A stretch of 64,000 bases of DNA from Tretioscincus oriximinensis (Eukaryota > Chordata > Lepidosauria > Squamata > Gymnophthalmidae). Position 1 is the first letter of the stretch. Every line of letters begins with the position of its first letter. The stretch covers positions 840,543 through 904,542 of the forward strand of contig JAJVDF010000376.1 of assembly GCA_022410635.1 (NCBI GenBank), given 5' to 3'. Positions 31,678-41,617 of the stretch are shown in pieces. The notes beneath the pieces are model-generated. The model did no database searches. It was not told the origin of the DNA and was given only the letters and a program-made list of their open reading frames with translations. Made by a program: the position numbers and the translations under genes.

Positions 31678-31734
31678 GGGTTGGACACGATGACTGTAGA
31701 GGTCTCTTCCAAATCTAGGATTCTATGATTCCAT
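31678..31734 (+). mobile_element. CR1 3' terminus only
   Basis: GGGGGTTGGACACGATGACT, then TAGGATTCTATGATTCCATG octamers. Confidence 0.8.
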
Positions 31735-31912
31735 GAAGAAGGCGAATGAGAAGAAGGAGGATGACCTNAAGCAGCAGCAGCAGAAGAAGAAGACGATGAT
31801 GACGATGAAGAAGACGACGACGACGAAGACGATGAACAAGGCGAAGAAGACGAAGAAGAAGACGAAGAGAAGAAGAAGAAGAAGAAGAAGAAGAAGAAGA
31901 AGAAGAAGAAGA
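31735..31912 (+). repeat. GAA/GAC/GCA compound array, tail of a minus-strand SINE
   Basis: About 180 bp of GAAGAC, GATGAC, CAGCAG and GAA units ending at the inverted SINE tail. Confidence 0.95.
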
Positions 31913-32097
31913 GGGTTCTTATATCCTGCTTTTCTCACCTTTCAATGGGACTCAAAGTGGCTTTCAAGGGCATTTTGCCTGAAAGACTTACATTCTGTCT
32001 TCTCCACCACGCTGTGGTGGTTCCCATGTATCTACTTACAGTCAGGCTTTTCTCACCCAAAGAGTCTCAAAGTGGCTTATACGCTATGTATTTGGGT
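31913..32097 (-). mobile_element. SINE, 5'-truncated, with a second tail fragment
   Basis: The tail and distal body (TATATCCTGCTTTTCTCACC, GTATCTACTTACAGTCAG) end at about 32045. Another tail piece (CTTTTCTCACCCAAAGAGTC) follows. Confidence 0.8.
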
Positions 32098-32099
32098 CA

Positions 32100-32275
32100 T
32101 TGAGACTTGCCCATCTAGTCTAGCATCCTTTTTTTAAAAAAAAAATAGTGCACAATATTTACACACTGTATATTGTTTAGCATCCTGTCTCACAAAGTGG
32201 TCCACTTGTTGCTCTTGGNCATCTCAAGGTGCAGAAGAAGGGAAAACTTCACCTATTTTCAACTCCTTCTAATTG
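32100..32275 (-). mobile_element. CR1 3'-end fragments
   Basis: CCCATCTAGTCTAGCATCC and, about 70 bp on, GCATCCTGTCTCACAAAGTG, GTCCACTTGTTGCTCTTGG. These are two inverted CR1 3'-end pieces. Confidence 0.65.
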
Positions 32276-32817
32276 GGAATCCCCAAAGTTGTGTTTGTGG
32301 AGACTACCAGTGATATGCCTTTCAAAACAGCCTGGGAACATTTGACCCAAACCCTCCTTCTATATTTAACGCATCTGTCTGGTTCAGAGTAGGAAGTGTA
32401 GAGCAATGTTGAATTGTGCAGGAAGGCAGGTATAGCTGAAGCAGTGACCAGAAGAGATGCTTCTTTTGAAGAAGTTTAGGGTGAACTGATTTCTTTCTAA
32501 TCTTCAAAACAAAGCCCAGGCAGAGAGAGCAAGAGTGCCAATGAGTTATATTCCAGAGTACCAAAGTAGAACGGTCCTGCCTTTCCACGGAGAAGATCTT
32601 TAGAGGTCATCAAGCCCCAAGGTCATTCTTCTTGCCAATGAAACAAAGTAGGTGATTACTGCTTTCTGGACAGCGGTGGAATGGAGGCAACTTCAAAGCA
32701 GCTTCTGAAGGGGAAACAAACGAGACAAAAGACCCAAGTGAGAGATCATTATCAACGGGCTCACTGGCAGGACTCAAGTGCAACTTTCTGAATATTGTGA
32801 CACAAATGCTACAACCA
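32276..32817. other. No recognised feature
   Basis: Apparently unique. No gene or repeat recognised. Confidence 0.4.
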
Positions 32818-33322
32818 GGAGGAGGAGGAAAAAGAAGGTGAAGGAAGAAGAAGGAAGAGGAGCAGGAGGAAGGAAGAAGTAGAAGAAGTAGAAGAAGTAG
32901 AAGAATTAGAAGTAGAAGAATTAGAAGTAGAAGAAGAAGAAGAAGTAGAAGAAGAAATAGAAGAAGTAGTAGAAGTAGAAGAAGTAGAAGTAGAAGGAGT
33001 AGAAGTAGTAGTAGAAGAAGAAGTAGAAGAAGTAGAAGAAATAGAAAAAGTAGAAGAAATAGAAAAAGTAGAAGTAGAAGAAGTAGAAGTAGAAGAAGTA
33101 GTAGTAGAAGAAGAAGAAGAAGAAGAAAGGGGGAGGAATAAGAAGAAAGTAAAAGAAGAAAGAAGGAAAAAGGAGTAAGAAGAAAAGGAAGAGGTAGAAG
33201 AAGGAAAAAGAAGAAAGAAGTAGAAGGAAGAAGAGGAAAGAGGAGGAGGAGGAAGGAAGAAGAAGAAAGAAGTGGTAGAAGGTAGAATGAGAAAAGAAGG
33301 AGGAGGGAGGAGGAAGAGGGAC
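32818..33322 (+). repeat. Purine-rich (GAA/GTA/GGA)n tract, ~500 bp
   Basis: Almost purely A and G with regular T at GTA positions. The left two-thirds is GAAGTA-type and the right third GGAAGAA-type. The 238-residue Leu/Ser frame on the reverse strand is an artefact. Confidence 0.96.
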
Positions 33323-33329
33323 TCAAAGA

Positions 33330-33535
33330 ACGTTTTGCTTGCTTCTGCTAGAGATGCTTTGGTGCAACTGGTGGGCTNCTATGTGACACTGAAAGCTGGG
33401 CCAGGTGGGGTCTGGTTTCATTCTGCAGGGGCCTTCTTAGGTTCTTTTAATTAGTAAAATTGTCACTGGGTGATACGGAAGGCTGGGCTAGATGGGCCTT
33501 GGCCCAATTCAGCAGGGCTCTTCTTATGCAACGTA
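33330..33535 (+). mobile_element. CR1 3' end, terminus duplicated
   Basis: Two successive copies of the terminal segment (CTGGTGGGCT..GGGCCAGGTGGGGTCTGG and GGCTGGGCTAGATGGGCCTT, GCAGGGCTCTTCTTATG). It sits directly at the end of the purine tract. Confidence 0.8.
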
Positions 33536-34220
33536 CATTTCTCGCAATCAATTTCCGAAGGTAAATGCAAAAAAAGCCCTAAGAGGTTTTCCGTTCTTGC
33601 TTTCCTGTTACTCGGAGGCGTCTCCGCTGGGTCTCGTTTGCCTGCAGAGAAGATGCGATTCCACCATTCCAGTCATGCAAATGTTCACGAGGCTAAACAG
33701 TGAAGTGGCACCCAAGAGAGCATTGCAGGAACACAACTTCTATATTCCACATGTGTAAGAAGAACAAGCTACTGTGACAGTTTATATTATGGATGATTAA
33801 TGGAGACACCATTGAGTGCTGGAATACTGACATGGGGCTGTTTGTCTCCGTGTCATCCTTTCATGCTTGAGANCCATAAGGGGGGAAAAAAGCCCAAGGG
33901 GAAAAGTGTAATAATCTATGTGCGGAAAAAGCAAGAACAGAGATATGAGAGGAAGGGGGAGGGGGTGTAGATGGGAGTTAAAGGATTGTTTTATTTGCTT
34001 CTATAGACGAGGTGCCAAGCGTAAAACAATAACCAACTGCCAGCTTTCTTCCTAACAGAATTTCTGTTTCCTGCATTTTGTTTCTTAGTTGAATTTCTGC
34101 CTGCTTTTCTAAGCCTTTTCTCTCACAGCAACAAGTGCGTATTATAAAACGATGGGTGCCCACCAGCCTCACGAGGCTGGCAGTAGTACCAGCAACCCAA
34201 ATGTGAAGAGAGTGAAACAG
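33536..34220. other. No recognised feature
   Basis: Apparently unique. Confidence 0.4.
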
Positions 34221-34224
34221 AGCT

Positions 34225-34315
34225 GGTGGGGGGGCATGCTGGGAAGTNTAGTCCGAGTAGCAGGGAGCCTCTTCTGCCCAGCCCTGTGGATTACNTTTCC
34301 CAGCCTGCACCACAG
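34225..34315. mobile_element. Possible hAT-type MITE remnant
   Basis: GCTGGGAAGTnTAGTCC and an inverse GGATTACnTTTCCCAGC form an imperfect inverted repeat around ~40 bp. Confidence 0.35.
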
Positions 34316-34647
34316 CTAGACCTAGGAAGGAGGAAGCCTCTTTAGCTAATTTGCTCCCAGTCCCACCCACAGGAAACATTTTTTCTGCTTACAGGAAGTT
34401 GCTGGGGACCTGCCTACAAATTAGTCTATAAATTTCTTCTCTATAAATATAATCTATAAACTATACAATACGTTGAAGTGTAGGTATGATTTTTAGCTTA
34501 CTAAAATCACTATTTTAAAAAATAGATGCTGAAGGTAAAATAATAGTCATTTCATCATCCTTTATCACTGCCGTGAAACCCAATTTCGTCAAGAATGTCC
34601 AATTGGGAGCCCTTCAGATGAACTTCAGTCTGAATAGCCCTTCAGTG

Positions 34648-35290
34648 TAGTTTTACCTCTTTATAAATCTGTGGTGAGGCCACATTTGGAATAGTGTGTA
34701 CAATTCTGGTCACCATATCTCAAAAAGGATATTGTGGGACTAGAGAAGGTGCAGAAAAGGGCCACAAGAATGATCAGGGTGCTGGAGCACCTCCCTTATT
34801 AAATCTAGCTGCTACGTCTGGGCCTCTTCAGCCTCAAAAGACGGTGTTTAAGAGGTGATCCAATTGAAGTGTATTAAATCATACATGGGATGGATAAGGT
34901 GAATAGGGAGAAAAAAAATCTTTATCACACAACACACTAGGACTAGGGGGCTTTCCTTGAAACTGTTGGGGAGAAAAGTGATAACAGACAAAGGAAAGTA
35001 TTTTTTCACCTAGAAGGTCACCAGTCTGTTGAATTGACTTTCAGAAGAGGTGGTGGTATCTAGCAGCCTGGGTAGCTTGAAGACAGAATTAGACACGTTC
35101 ATGGAAACCAAGGGTACAAATAGCTACTAGGATGGATGGAGCAACAGGCAGGATTCCCGAAATACCTGTCTGAAGCTTCCTTCTGCTTCAGACTGGCTAG
35201 GTGCAATTGGTGGCCCACTGGGTGAGACATAAGGCTGGACTAGATGGGCTCTGGCCCCATTCATCAGGGCTCCTCTTACGTACTTATGAA
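34648..35290 (+). mobile_element. CR1 LINE, 5'-truncated, type-2 3' end
   Basis: TATAAATCTGTGGTGAGGCC, GGGCCTCTTCAGCCTCAAAA, CTGGACTAGATGGGCTCTGG, GGGCTCCTCTTACGTACTTA. Confidence 0.93.
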
Positions 35291-35365
35291 CTTCCTGAAC
35301 CAAATGGAATGCTGGGAGTTTTAGTTCAGGAACATCTGGAGGGCCACAAGTTGAATGTCCCCTTG
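35291..35365. mobile_element. hAT-like MITE fragment
   Basis: GTTCAGGAACATCTGGAGGG, CCACAAGTTGAATGTCCC matches the right arm of the MITE at 31402-31538. Confidence 0.55.
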
Positions 35366-35814
35366 CTCCTGCTCTAGATGCATCTTCACAGCTTATGGTC
35401 TTGCCCAAGATTCCAGTCACACTGAAATTTTGTCAACCTCAGCCTTCCTTCAGATTGGAAGACCCTATCAGGAAAGTGAATTTCCTTTCCGTGTTATTTA
35501 AACCCAAGGTGGTTTTCTCTGAATCAAAGGGTGCTGGGCCTACATTGTGGACTCTTGCTGGTAGACACGCTTTTCTTATGCCTGACCTTTGTCAAGAACT
35601 GCCTGCCAGTTAAGACTTGTTTTAGTCCAACTGAGTCACCAGTGTTAAGACCTAAAAAAAACCCCAAGGGCCTTCAGATTTTGCAAAACTCTATCACCTT
35701 CTAATTCAACTCNGTTCACTCTTTTTCCATACCAAACTTTTTTAGATCAAATACTGCAGTCCCAGGACGTCTGGAGAATTTCAGCCTAGCAAATTTGGTG
35801 CAATGGTGGGGAAC
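35366..35814. other. No recognised feature
   Basis: Apparently unique. Confidence 0.4.
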
Positions 35815-35895
35815 CTAAGCAGTGATGTAGCTAGACTCTCAGGGGCCCAGGGCAGGTAAATGAAGTGGGGCCCTGGGAGCCCCCAAATTTATATT
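35815..35895. repeat. Diverged dispersed repeat, copy 2
   Basis: GTAGCTAGACTCTCAGGGGC, CCAGGGCAG and GGGGCCCTGGGAGCCCCC parallel 3650-3760. Confidence 0.35.
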
Positions 35896-36284
35896 ATTAT
35901 TATTATTTCTTACAAACAGCTGGNCCCCTAAGCTCCCCTGATCCTGGGGATCCTGGGGCACTGTCCCTGGTTGCCTATGGTAGTTACACAACTCTAAAGT
36001 CCAGGGACTTGATCCAGCTAATGGAACCATTTGGGCTGGCCTGCAGTATGGTCCTGAAGGATCCATTTGGTCCAGCCCATGAAGTGCTCCCCAAGGAACC
36101 ATTAAGCATTTCTGGTAAAATAGTTGTTCCTCTGTTAAAGAACAATGTGAAATACAAAAGTCCTGAGGAACTTTATCAAACAAAATGCCCCCTCCCCCTT
36201 TTCTGGTTTAATCTAATTCTTCAGGGCTGAAAATGGTTTCAAAGCATATTCATGACCAGGGACCAGATTGCTCAGTTTTGAAAG

Positions 36285-36605
36285 ATGAGAACATAAGAAC
36301 ATAAGCAGAGCCATACTGGATCAGGCCACAGCCCATCAAGTCCAGCATTTTGTCTCACACAGAGGCCCACCAGATGCACCTGGGCCGTCCGAATAGAGGA
36401 AAGCAAAATATGCTCCTGTTCATGACTCCCTGCAAATGGCATTTCAGGAGTCCTGCCTGTTGCTCCACCCTGGAGGCAGCATCCAGACACCCATCCTAGT
36501 ATCCATTTATACCCTTGGTGTCCATAAACCTGTCTAGTCCTGTCTTGAAACTAACCAAGATGTTTGCTACCACTACCTCTTCAGGAAGTCAATTTTACAG
36601 GCCGA
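36285..36605 (-). mobile_element. CR1 3' fragment
   Basis: Inverted octamers AGAACATAAGAACATAAG, then CATACTGGATCAGGCCACAG, CCATAAACCTGTCTAGTCCT, ACCACTACCTCTTCAGGAAG. Confidence 0.93.
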
Positions 36606-36794
36606 TGAGATCTTGAGATACAGGATGGAGCCGGGTGTGTAGAACTTGGTACTGTGTGTGAAGCCTTGTTCTGGTGGGTAGAATCTCATGTTGAAGGCCA
36701 TCATCAAGTCAACATGACTATTTTTTTTTTCAATCTAGAACAAAATCCCATAGTGTAGGGTTCTAAATTAAGAAAAATAAAGGATTCCCATCTT

Positions 36795-37125
36795 CATTTA
36801 TTCCACAACACTAGGACCAGGGGCCCCTCTTTGGTGCTAATGGGCAGAAGAGTTATGATAGACAAGGGCACCCACTGGTCTACGGAATTGACGTCCAGAA
36901 GATGTGGTGGTAGATAGAGCCTGCTGAGCTTTAAGATAGGATTAGACAAATTCATGGAAGCCAAGTGTATCAATAGTTAATAGAATGGATCTTTTGGTCC
37001 TGCCTCTGGGATGGAGCAACTGGCAGGACTCCTGAAATGCCATTTGCAGGGAGTCTAGAATAGGTGAGGGTCCAGAGATGTCCAGAGGCAATGGGTGGGC
37101 CACTGTGTGAGACCGAAGACTGGAC
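36795..37125 (+). mobile_element. CR1 LINE 3' fragment, diverged
   Basis: CACAACACTAGGACCAGGGG, GATAGGATTAGACAAATTCA, GGGATGGAGCAACTGGCAGG, TGAGACCGAAGACTGGACTA. The last terminus is replaced by the repeat at 37124. Confidence 0.85.
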
Positions 37126-37280
37126 TAGGTGGTCTAGACTAACAGGGAAGTGGATGAATTGGAATGTGGTGGCGCCCGTTTTATCATGTGGTGTAGACAC
37201 ATCACACCTGCATAGCAGTACATGTTGTGCTACTTCTAGTGTGTTTCAATTTACTTCATGCCCATTGCCCTGGATCAAGC
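37124..37280 (+). repeat. Unnamed ~158-bp dispersed repeat, copy A
   Basis: ACTAGGTGGTCTAGACTAAC, AGGGAAGTGGATGAATTGGA, CGTTTTATCATGTGGTGTAG, ATCACACCTGCATAG and CTGGATCAAGCTCA occur in the same order at 39761-39920. Confidence 0.8.
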
Positions 37281-37754
37281 TCATTGTTTCGAACGACATC
37301 TTATCAGGTCTAGCAATACTCCTAGCAAAAATCCTACTGGGTTAAGAGAAGAAGACTTGCCCCTTTTCCGTCCTTGACCTCAAGGAGCTAATCATAATCT
37401 AGACTATATTCCTTCCATATTTCTGCCTGAAACATAGCAAAACCGTGAGGGGTATCATGCTGCTTAGCTAGCTAAGGGACTCAAACGCAGTGCCCATATG
37501 GACTGCCTTGGACCCTGCCATCAGAGAGTTAAGCAGGTGCTTGTTTTAATTAGCAGGATAATTGGTCATTTCATTAGACAACATCTTCCGTGGGAAGCTG
37601 GGGACCGGGCTGCCTTGAAAACAAGCAGAAGTCGCGCATGCGAGGGGTTAGTTTTCCTTTTATTCTTTCATTGTGGGAGAGAATGAATTCCATACACAGC
37701 AATGGATTTGATCAACAGATACTGCAGCAGCTTGAAACTCTGCTGCTATTTTTT
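37281..37754. other. No recognised feature
   Basis: Apparently unique. Confidence 0.4.
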
Positions 37755-37799
37755 CTTTCTTTCTTTCTTTCTTTCTTTCATTCATTCATTCATTCATTT
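37755..37799 (+). repeat. (TTTC)n-(ATTC)n tetranucleotide array
   Basis: About six TTTC units pass into five ATTC units and reach an inverted LINE/SINE tail. Confidence 0.95.
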
Positions 37800-38038
37800 A
37801 TACATATATCCTGCCCTATACCTGAAGGTCCCAGGACAGCAAACAATAAAAGCAGAGTTATAAAATTTAGATTTTAAAACAATAGCTGAAAGTGGGGAAG
37901 GAAGAGCCATTTCTTCAGCCAAAGGCAGGTTAAAGAGGCGCCATAGTCTTTGGGCAAACACTGAGAAGGCCCTGCCCTGGGATCTTGCTCCCCTTTGCTG
38001 CTCAGGGTGATACAACCAGGAGGGCCTCCTCTTAGGGC

Positions 38039-38040
<2 letters not shown>
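37800..38040 (-). mobile_element. LINE-like 3' region, minus strand
   Basis: Inverse of the tail at 3455 (ATATATCCTGCCCTATACCT, GAAGGTCCCAGGACAGCAAA), then AAGAGGCGCCATAGTC and AGAAGGCCCTGCCCTGG, which match the low-confidence repeat at 10620-11105. Confidence 0.5.

Positions 38041-38100
<60 letters not shown>
38041..38100 (+). repeat. (GAT)n array
   Basis: About 20 pure GAT units. Confidence 0.97.
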
Positions 38101-38101
<1 letters not shown>

Positions 38102-38114
38102 GCCAGTGGATCCA

Positions 38115-38553
38115 GTACTGTAGTGTAGTGGTTAGAGTGTTGGACTCGTACCTGGTAGTCTCCCGGTTCGATTCCCCACTCCTCCACGAAAGCCAGCTGC
38201 GTGACCTTGGGCCAGTCATAGTTCTTTGAACTCTCTCAGCCCCACCTACTCCACAGGTGTCTGTTGTGGAGAAAGCAACAAAAGCTATGTGCTGGGTGAC
38301 CTTGGGCCAGTCACAGTTCTTTAGAACTCTCTCAGCCCCACCTACTCCACAGGTGTCTGTTGTGGAGAAAGCAACAAAAGCTATGTGCTGGGTGACCTTG
38401 GGCCAGTCATAGTTCTTTGAACTCTCTCGGCCCCACCTACTCCACAGGTGTCTGTTGTGGAGAAGGCAACAAAAGCTATGTGCGCCACCCTATGTTTGGC
38501 CGCCCTGAGACCTTCGGGTATAGGGTGGGATATAAGTACAAATAAATAAATAC
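38115..38553 (+). mobile_element. Sauria SINE with body triplicated in tandem
   Basis: The head TGTAGTGGTTAGAGTGTTGG carries the A-box-like sequence and GGTTCGATTCCCC the B box. The body unit beginning GTGACCTTGGGCCAGTCA starts at 38201, 38296 and 38392 (95-96 bp spacing, almost identical). A single tail follows (GGCCGCCCTGAGACCTTCGG, then TATAAGTACAAATAAATA). Confidence 0.93.
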
Positions 38554-38739
38554 ATAATACTGTGCTTATACTGTTGTAAACATTATAAGAGCGGAACCTT
38601 CATTTGATCAAAGATCATTTTTTTACTGTTGAAAATATCACTGAATTCCCCTCGTTTTGGCCAAATATATAATTTCTGCATTCAGGATGAGAAAAAAAAA
38701 ATGAATGAGTTATTTTTACACTTTCTTAGGAGTGTATTA

Positions 38740-39045
38740 AGCGACCAGACGGCAGAGGGATCAACTTTGTTCTCATTGGCACAAGGAAGGACTAGAAACA
38801 ATGGGATGAAACTGTAAGGAAGTAGATTTAGATAAGATATCAAAAGAAACTTTCTGACAGTAAGAGTGATAAACCAGTGGAACAGGTTGCCACAGGTGGT
38901 GGTGAGTTCATCTTCGATGGAAGTCTTCAAAGAGAGTTGGGTAGTCATCTGTCTGGGATGGTTTACTGGGTCCTGCATTGAGTTGGGGATCGGACCCCTT
39001 GACCCTGGAGGTCCCTTCCAACTCTAGGATTCTAGGATTCTATGA
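38740..39045 (+). mobile_element. CR1 LINE 3' fragment, type-1 end
   Basis: AGAAACAATGGGATGAAACT, GATAAACCAGTGGAACAGGT, GTCTGGGATGGTTTACTGGG, CCCTTCCAACTCTAGGATTC. Confidence 0.92.
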
Positions 39046-39339
39046 ACCAATGGGAATAGAACAACCACACCTCATAGAGTTGCCATAATCCAAAAGTTCA
39101 ACCCAGAACATAAATTATAGTCTCACACAGCTGAACAGACTTCACCTCAAACTCCACCAGTTTCACCAGCATAAAAATTGTGGATTGTCCTCAGAATTCT
39201 AGTTTTTTAATGCTCATTTCTTACCTGTGCTACAACAATACTTGGTGTGGGACAAAGCTGTGGGGTCACAATCGAAGGAATCATGCTGGAGCCGCCCAAT
39301 CTAGACTGGCCCAGAGCACCAACCTTAAGGATGTATTGA
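39046..39339. other. No recognised feature
   Basis: Apparently unique. Confidence 0.4.
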
Positions 39340-39646
39340 TCTCAGTTGCTTAGGAATTCGTCTCTCGCCTGGGAGACAGGGGTTTCGAAGCCCTGTGTGG
39401 GACGTGGGGAGGGCTGAGCCCCTTCCACTAGACTGTAGCTCTAGCCACCCCAGCTATTCGAAAGCATGAATTGCAAGAAATTGCAACTGACTGCAAGTAG
39501 ATACATGGGAACCACCAGAGCCTGGTGGGGAAGATAGAATGTCAGCCTTTGGGCAAAATATATCCTTGTAAGCCACTTTGAGTCCCTTTGAAAGGTGAGA
39601 AAAGTGGGATATAAGAACCAAGTTCTTCTTCTTCTTCTTCTTCTTC
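39340..39646 (+). mobile_element. SINE with short (TTC)n tail
   Basis: Lacks the first few head bases (starts ATCTCAGTTGCTTAGG). Otherwise complete through ATATAAGAACCAAG and seven TTC units. Confidence 0.93.
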
Positions 39647-39760
39647 AACCAATCACAGCAAAGAATAAGCAAGCTGGGCTTCTCTGGTCCAGATGTCCAT
39701 AGGGTGATGTTTGAACTTTATTCAGGTACATCAGAATCCTTCGCTACAACCCCTGCCTTG

Positions 39761-39920
39761 ACTACGTGGTCTAGACTAACAGGTAAGCGGGCGAATTGGA
39801 GTATGGAGGCTCCCATTTTATCATCCGGAGTAGCAACATCACACCTGCATAGTTGTTGTCCTACTTTTCATGTGGCTCAATTTCCTTTGTGCACATTGCT
39901 ACTGCTAATCCGGATCAAGC
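39761..39920 (+). repeat. Unnamed ~158-bp dispersed repeat, copy B
   Basis: ACTACGTGGTCTAGACTAAC, GGCGAATTGGAGTATGGAGG, CCATTTTATCATCCGGAGTA, ATCACACCTGCATAG, CCGGATCAAGCTTAA; direct orientation relative to copy A. Confidence 0.8.
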
Positions 39921-40050
39921 TTAATCCTGACTGACCAAAAGAGATCTAGCTGGGTATGTGTATAGAGCATACCCAGTTGAATTGACAAGCCGTTTTGCAT
40001 GTTCTAATCCAAATCTTGAGAGTCAATGGACCCTAATTGACTCGGATAGC

Positions 40051-40358
40051 AGGCACGGATAGCTCAGTTGCTAAGGAATCCGTCTCTCGCCTGGGAGATG
40101 GGGTTTCGAAGCCCTGTGTTGGAAGTGGGGAGGGCTGAGCCCCTTCCCCTAGCCTGTAGCTCCAGCCAACCCAGCTATTCGAAAGCATGAATTGCAAGAA
40201 ATTGCAATGACTGCAAGTAGATACATGGGAACCACCAGAGCCTGGTGGGGAAGATAGAATGTCAGCCTTCGGGCAAAATACCCTTGTAAGCCGCTTTGAG
40301 TCCCTTTGAAAGGTGAGAAAAGCGGGATATAAGAACCCAGTTCTTCTTCTTCTTCTAA
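40051..40358 (+). mobile_element. SINE, full length
   Basis: AGGCACGGATAGCTCAGTTG head, GGGTTTCGAAGCCC B box, complete tail and six TTC units. One of the least diverged copies. Confidence 0.95.
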
Positions 40359-40641
40359 TTCTGAACTTTTTCCAAAATGAGAACATGCTAGTTGGCCACT
40401 GGATACAGGAATAGGAAAGGTTTCTCCACAAATCTCTATTTGCTAAGTGCAAATCTTTTGTTGTTGTTGTTGTTGTGTTGTTGTTGACGTTGAGTTCCCC
40501 GCCTTTGAAGGAAAGAATAACTCAAAGAAGGAAATGAAAAGCAGAGATATTCACATCACTTGCTTTGATATCCATAGATTTGGTTTCTAGGGAATCAACC
40601 AACCATTGGACACACCTGGGATTTCTTGGCTTTGAGGGGAA

Positions 40642-40885
40642 TGAAGAAGACGGTAGTTTTTATACCTTGGTTTTCTCAATCTGAAGGGTTGAGGAAAGCA
40701 GCTTCCATATCCTTCTATTTTTCACTTCGCAACAGATCCCGTGTGAAACTGGTGGGGCTGAGAGAGCTTTGAAGAACTGGGCCTAGCCTAAGATCACCCA
40801 GTTGGCTTCATGGAGAAGTACAGAATCAAAATGGGAGATTTCCAGATGGGAGTCTGACACTCTAACCACAACACCCCACCAATTT
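40642..40885 (-). mobile_element. Sauria SINE, diverged
   Basis: Inverse tail (GAAGAAGACGG, TTTATACCTTGGTTTTCTCA), body (GGTGGGGCTGAGAGAGCTTT, CCTAAGATCACCCAGTTGGC) and head (GGAGTCTGACACTCTAACCA). Confidence 0.75.
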
Positions 40886-41157
40886 TAGTCTGGCTGTTCA
40901 CCTGGCAACCCAGNTTGGCTAGACTAGTGTCGGGAGTGTTTTTGTGGGGCTTCCTTTGCATGCGAAACTATCCATGTGTCCAATAGTTAGCTGATGAACT
41001 GGAAAGCCTATTTACAGTCGCCCTCCCAACCTTTATTTCTCCCTTCCCTCGTTCACATTTGAAAGGAATCAGTATTTTGAAGGTGGGAAATCTCCCACTG
41101 TGGGCCTGGTGGCGACGTCATAGGAGACCCACCTTCCCCTCCCTCCCTTATCCCAAG
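40886..41157. other. No recognised repeat; CRE-like half site
   Basis: Apparently unique. GGCGACGTCATAGG at 41111-41124 contains a CRE-like core, and a pyrimidine tract (41130-41154) leads to CAAGATGGC, which resembles a YY1 site. Confidence 0.3.
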
Positions 41158-41617
41158 ATGGCTGGACACACCTGTTCATGGTTAGCAGCAAGGAGATTGG
41201 CTGGATGAGAAGAAAGCACCTGCTCAGGGAGGAGTGGAGGAAGTACATGTAAGGCAAACCATTGGAGATTCATTGTCTCTCAACTTTCCCAGCTTATACA
41301 AGTATCGCGCTCCAAGTTTCAACCTTGAACACGCAACGTTTCCTCTTCCCTGTATAAGCTCCTTCTCTCTCTCTTTCTCTCTCTCTGTCTTGTTTTTTAA
41401 GGACATTTTTTTCCTTTCTTTTGGTAGCTTGAACATTATTCTAATTCCTTGTGTGCTTCCTGGAACCAGCCGACCTCAACGTCATTCTGCAAAACGTCTC
41501 GCCGAGAAATCTCACTCCGGCAGTGTCCTTGCCTCCATGACGTGGAAAGAAAGACTTGAAGCCCAAGTCAACGGCCTGCCTCAACGTGTCTTGTTCCATG
41601 TATTTATTGATTTATAA
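41158..41617 (+). other. Candidate spliced exon pair (speculative)
   Basis: A pyrimidine-rich stretch ends in AG at 41157. The next 91 nt keep one frame open (GWTHLFMVSSKEIGWMRRKH...) up to a GTAAGG donor at 41249. A second acceptor-like AG at 41469 opens a segment with unusually many CpGs. Joined in phase (AT|C), it reads on (RPQRHSAKRLAEKSHSGSVL...) to TAA at 41617. I recognise no family. It could be chance, since both segments are short. The window has no other exon to pair it with. Confidence 0.15.

Noticed and set aside
32610..33326. 238-residue minus-strand frame, almost all Leu/Ser/Phe
   Set aside because: It is the reverse translation of the purine tract. The non-repetitive C-terminal part has no recognisable motif.
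38201..38483. Direct repeats of 95-96 bp considered as a CRISPR-like array
   Set aside because: The units are contiguous with no spacers and are clearly SINE body sequence; the genome is eukaryotic.
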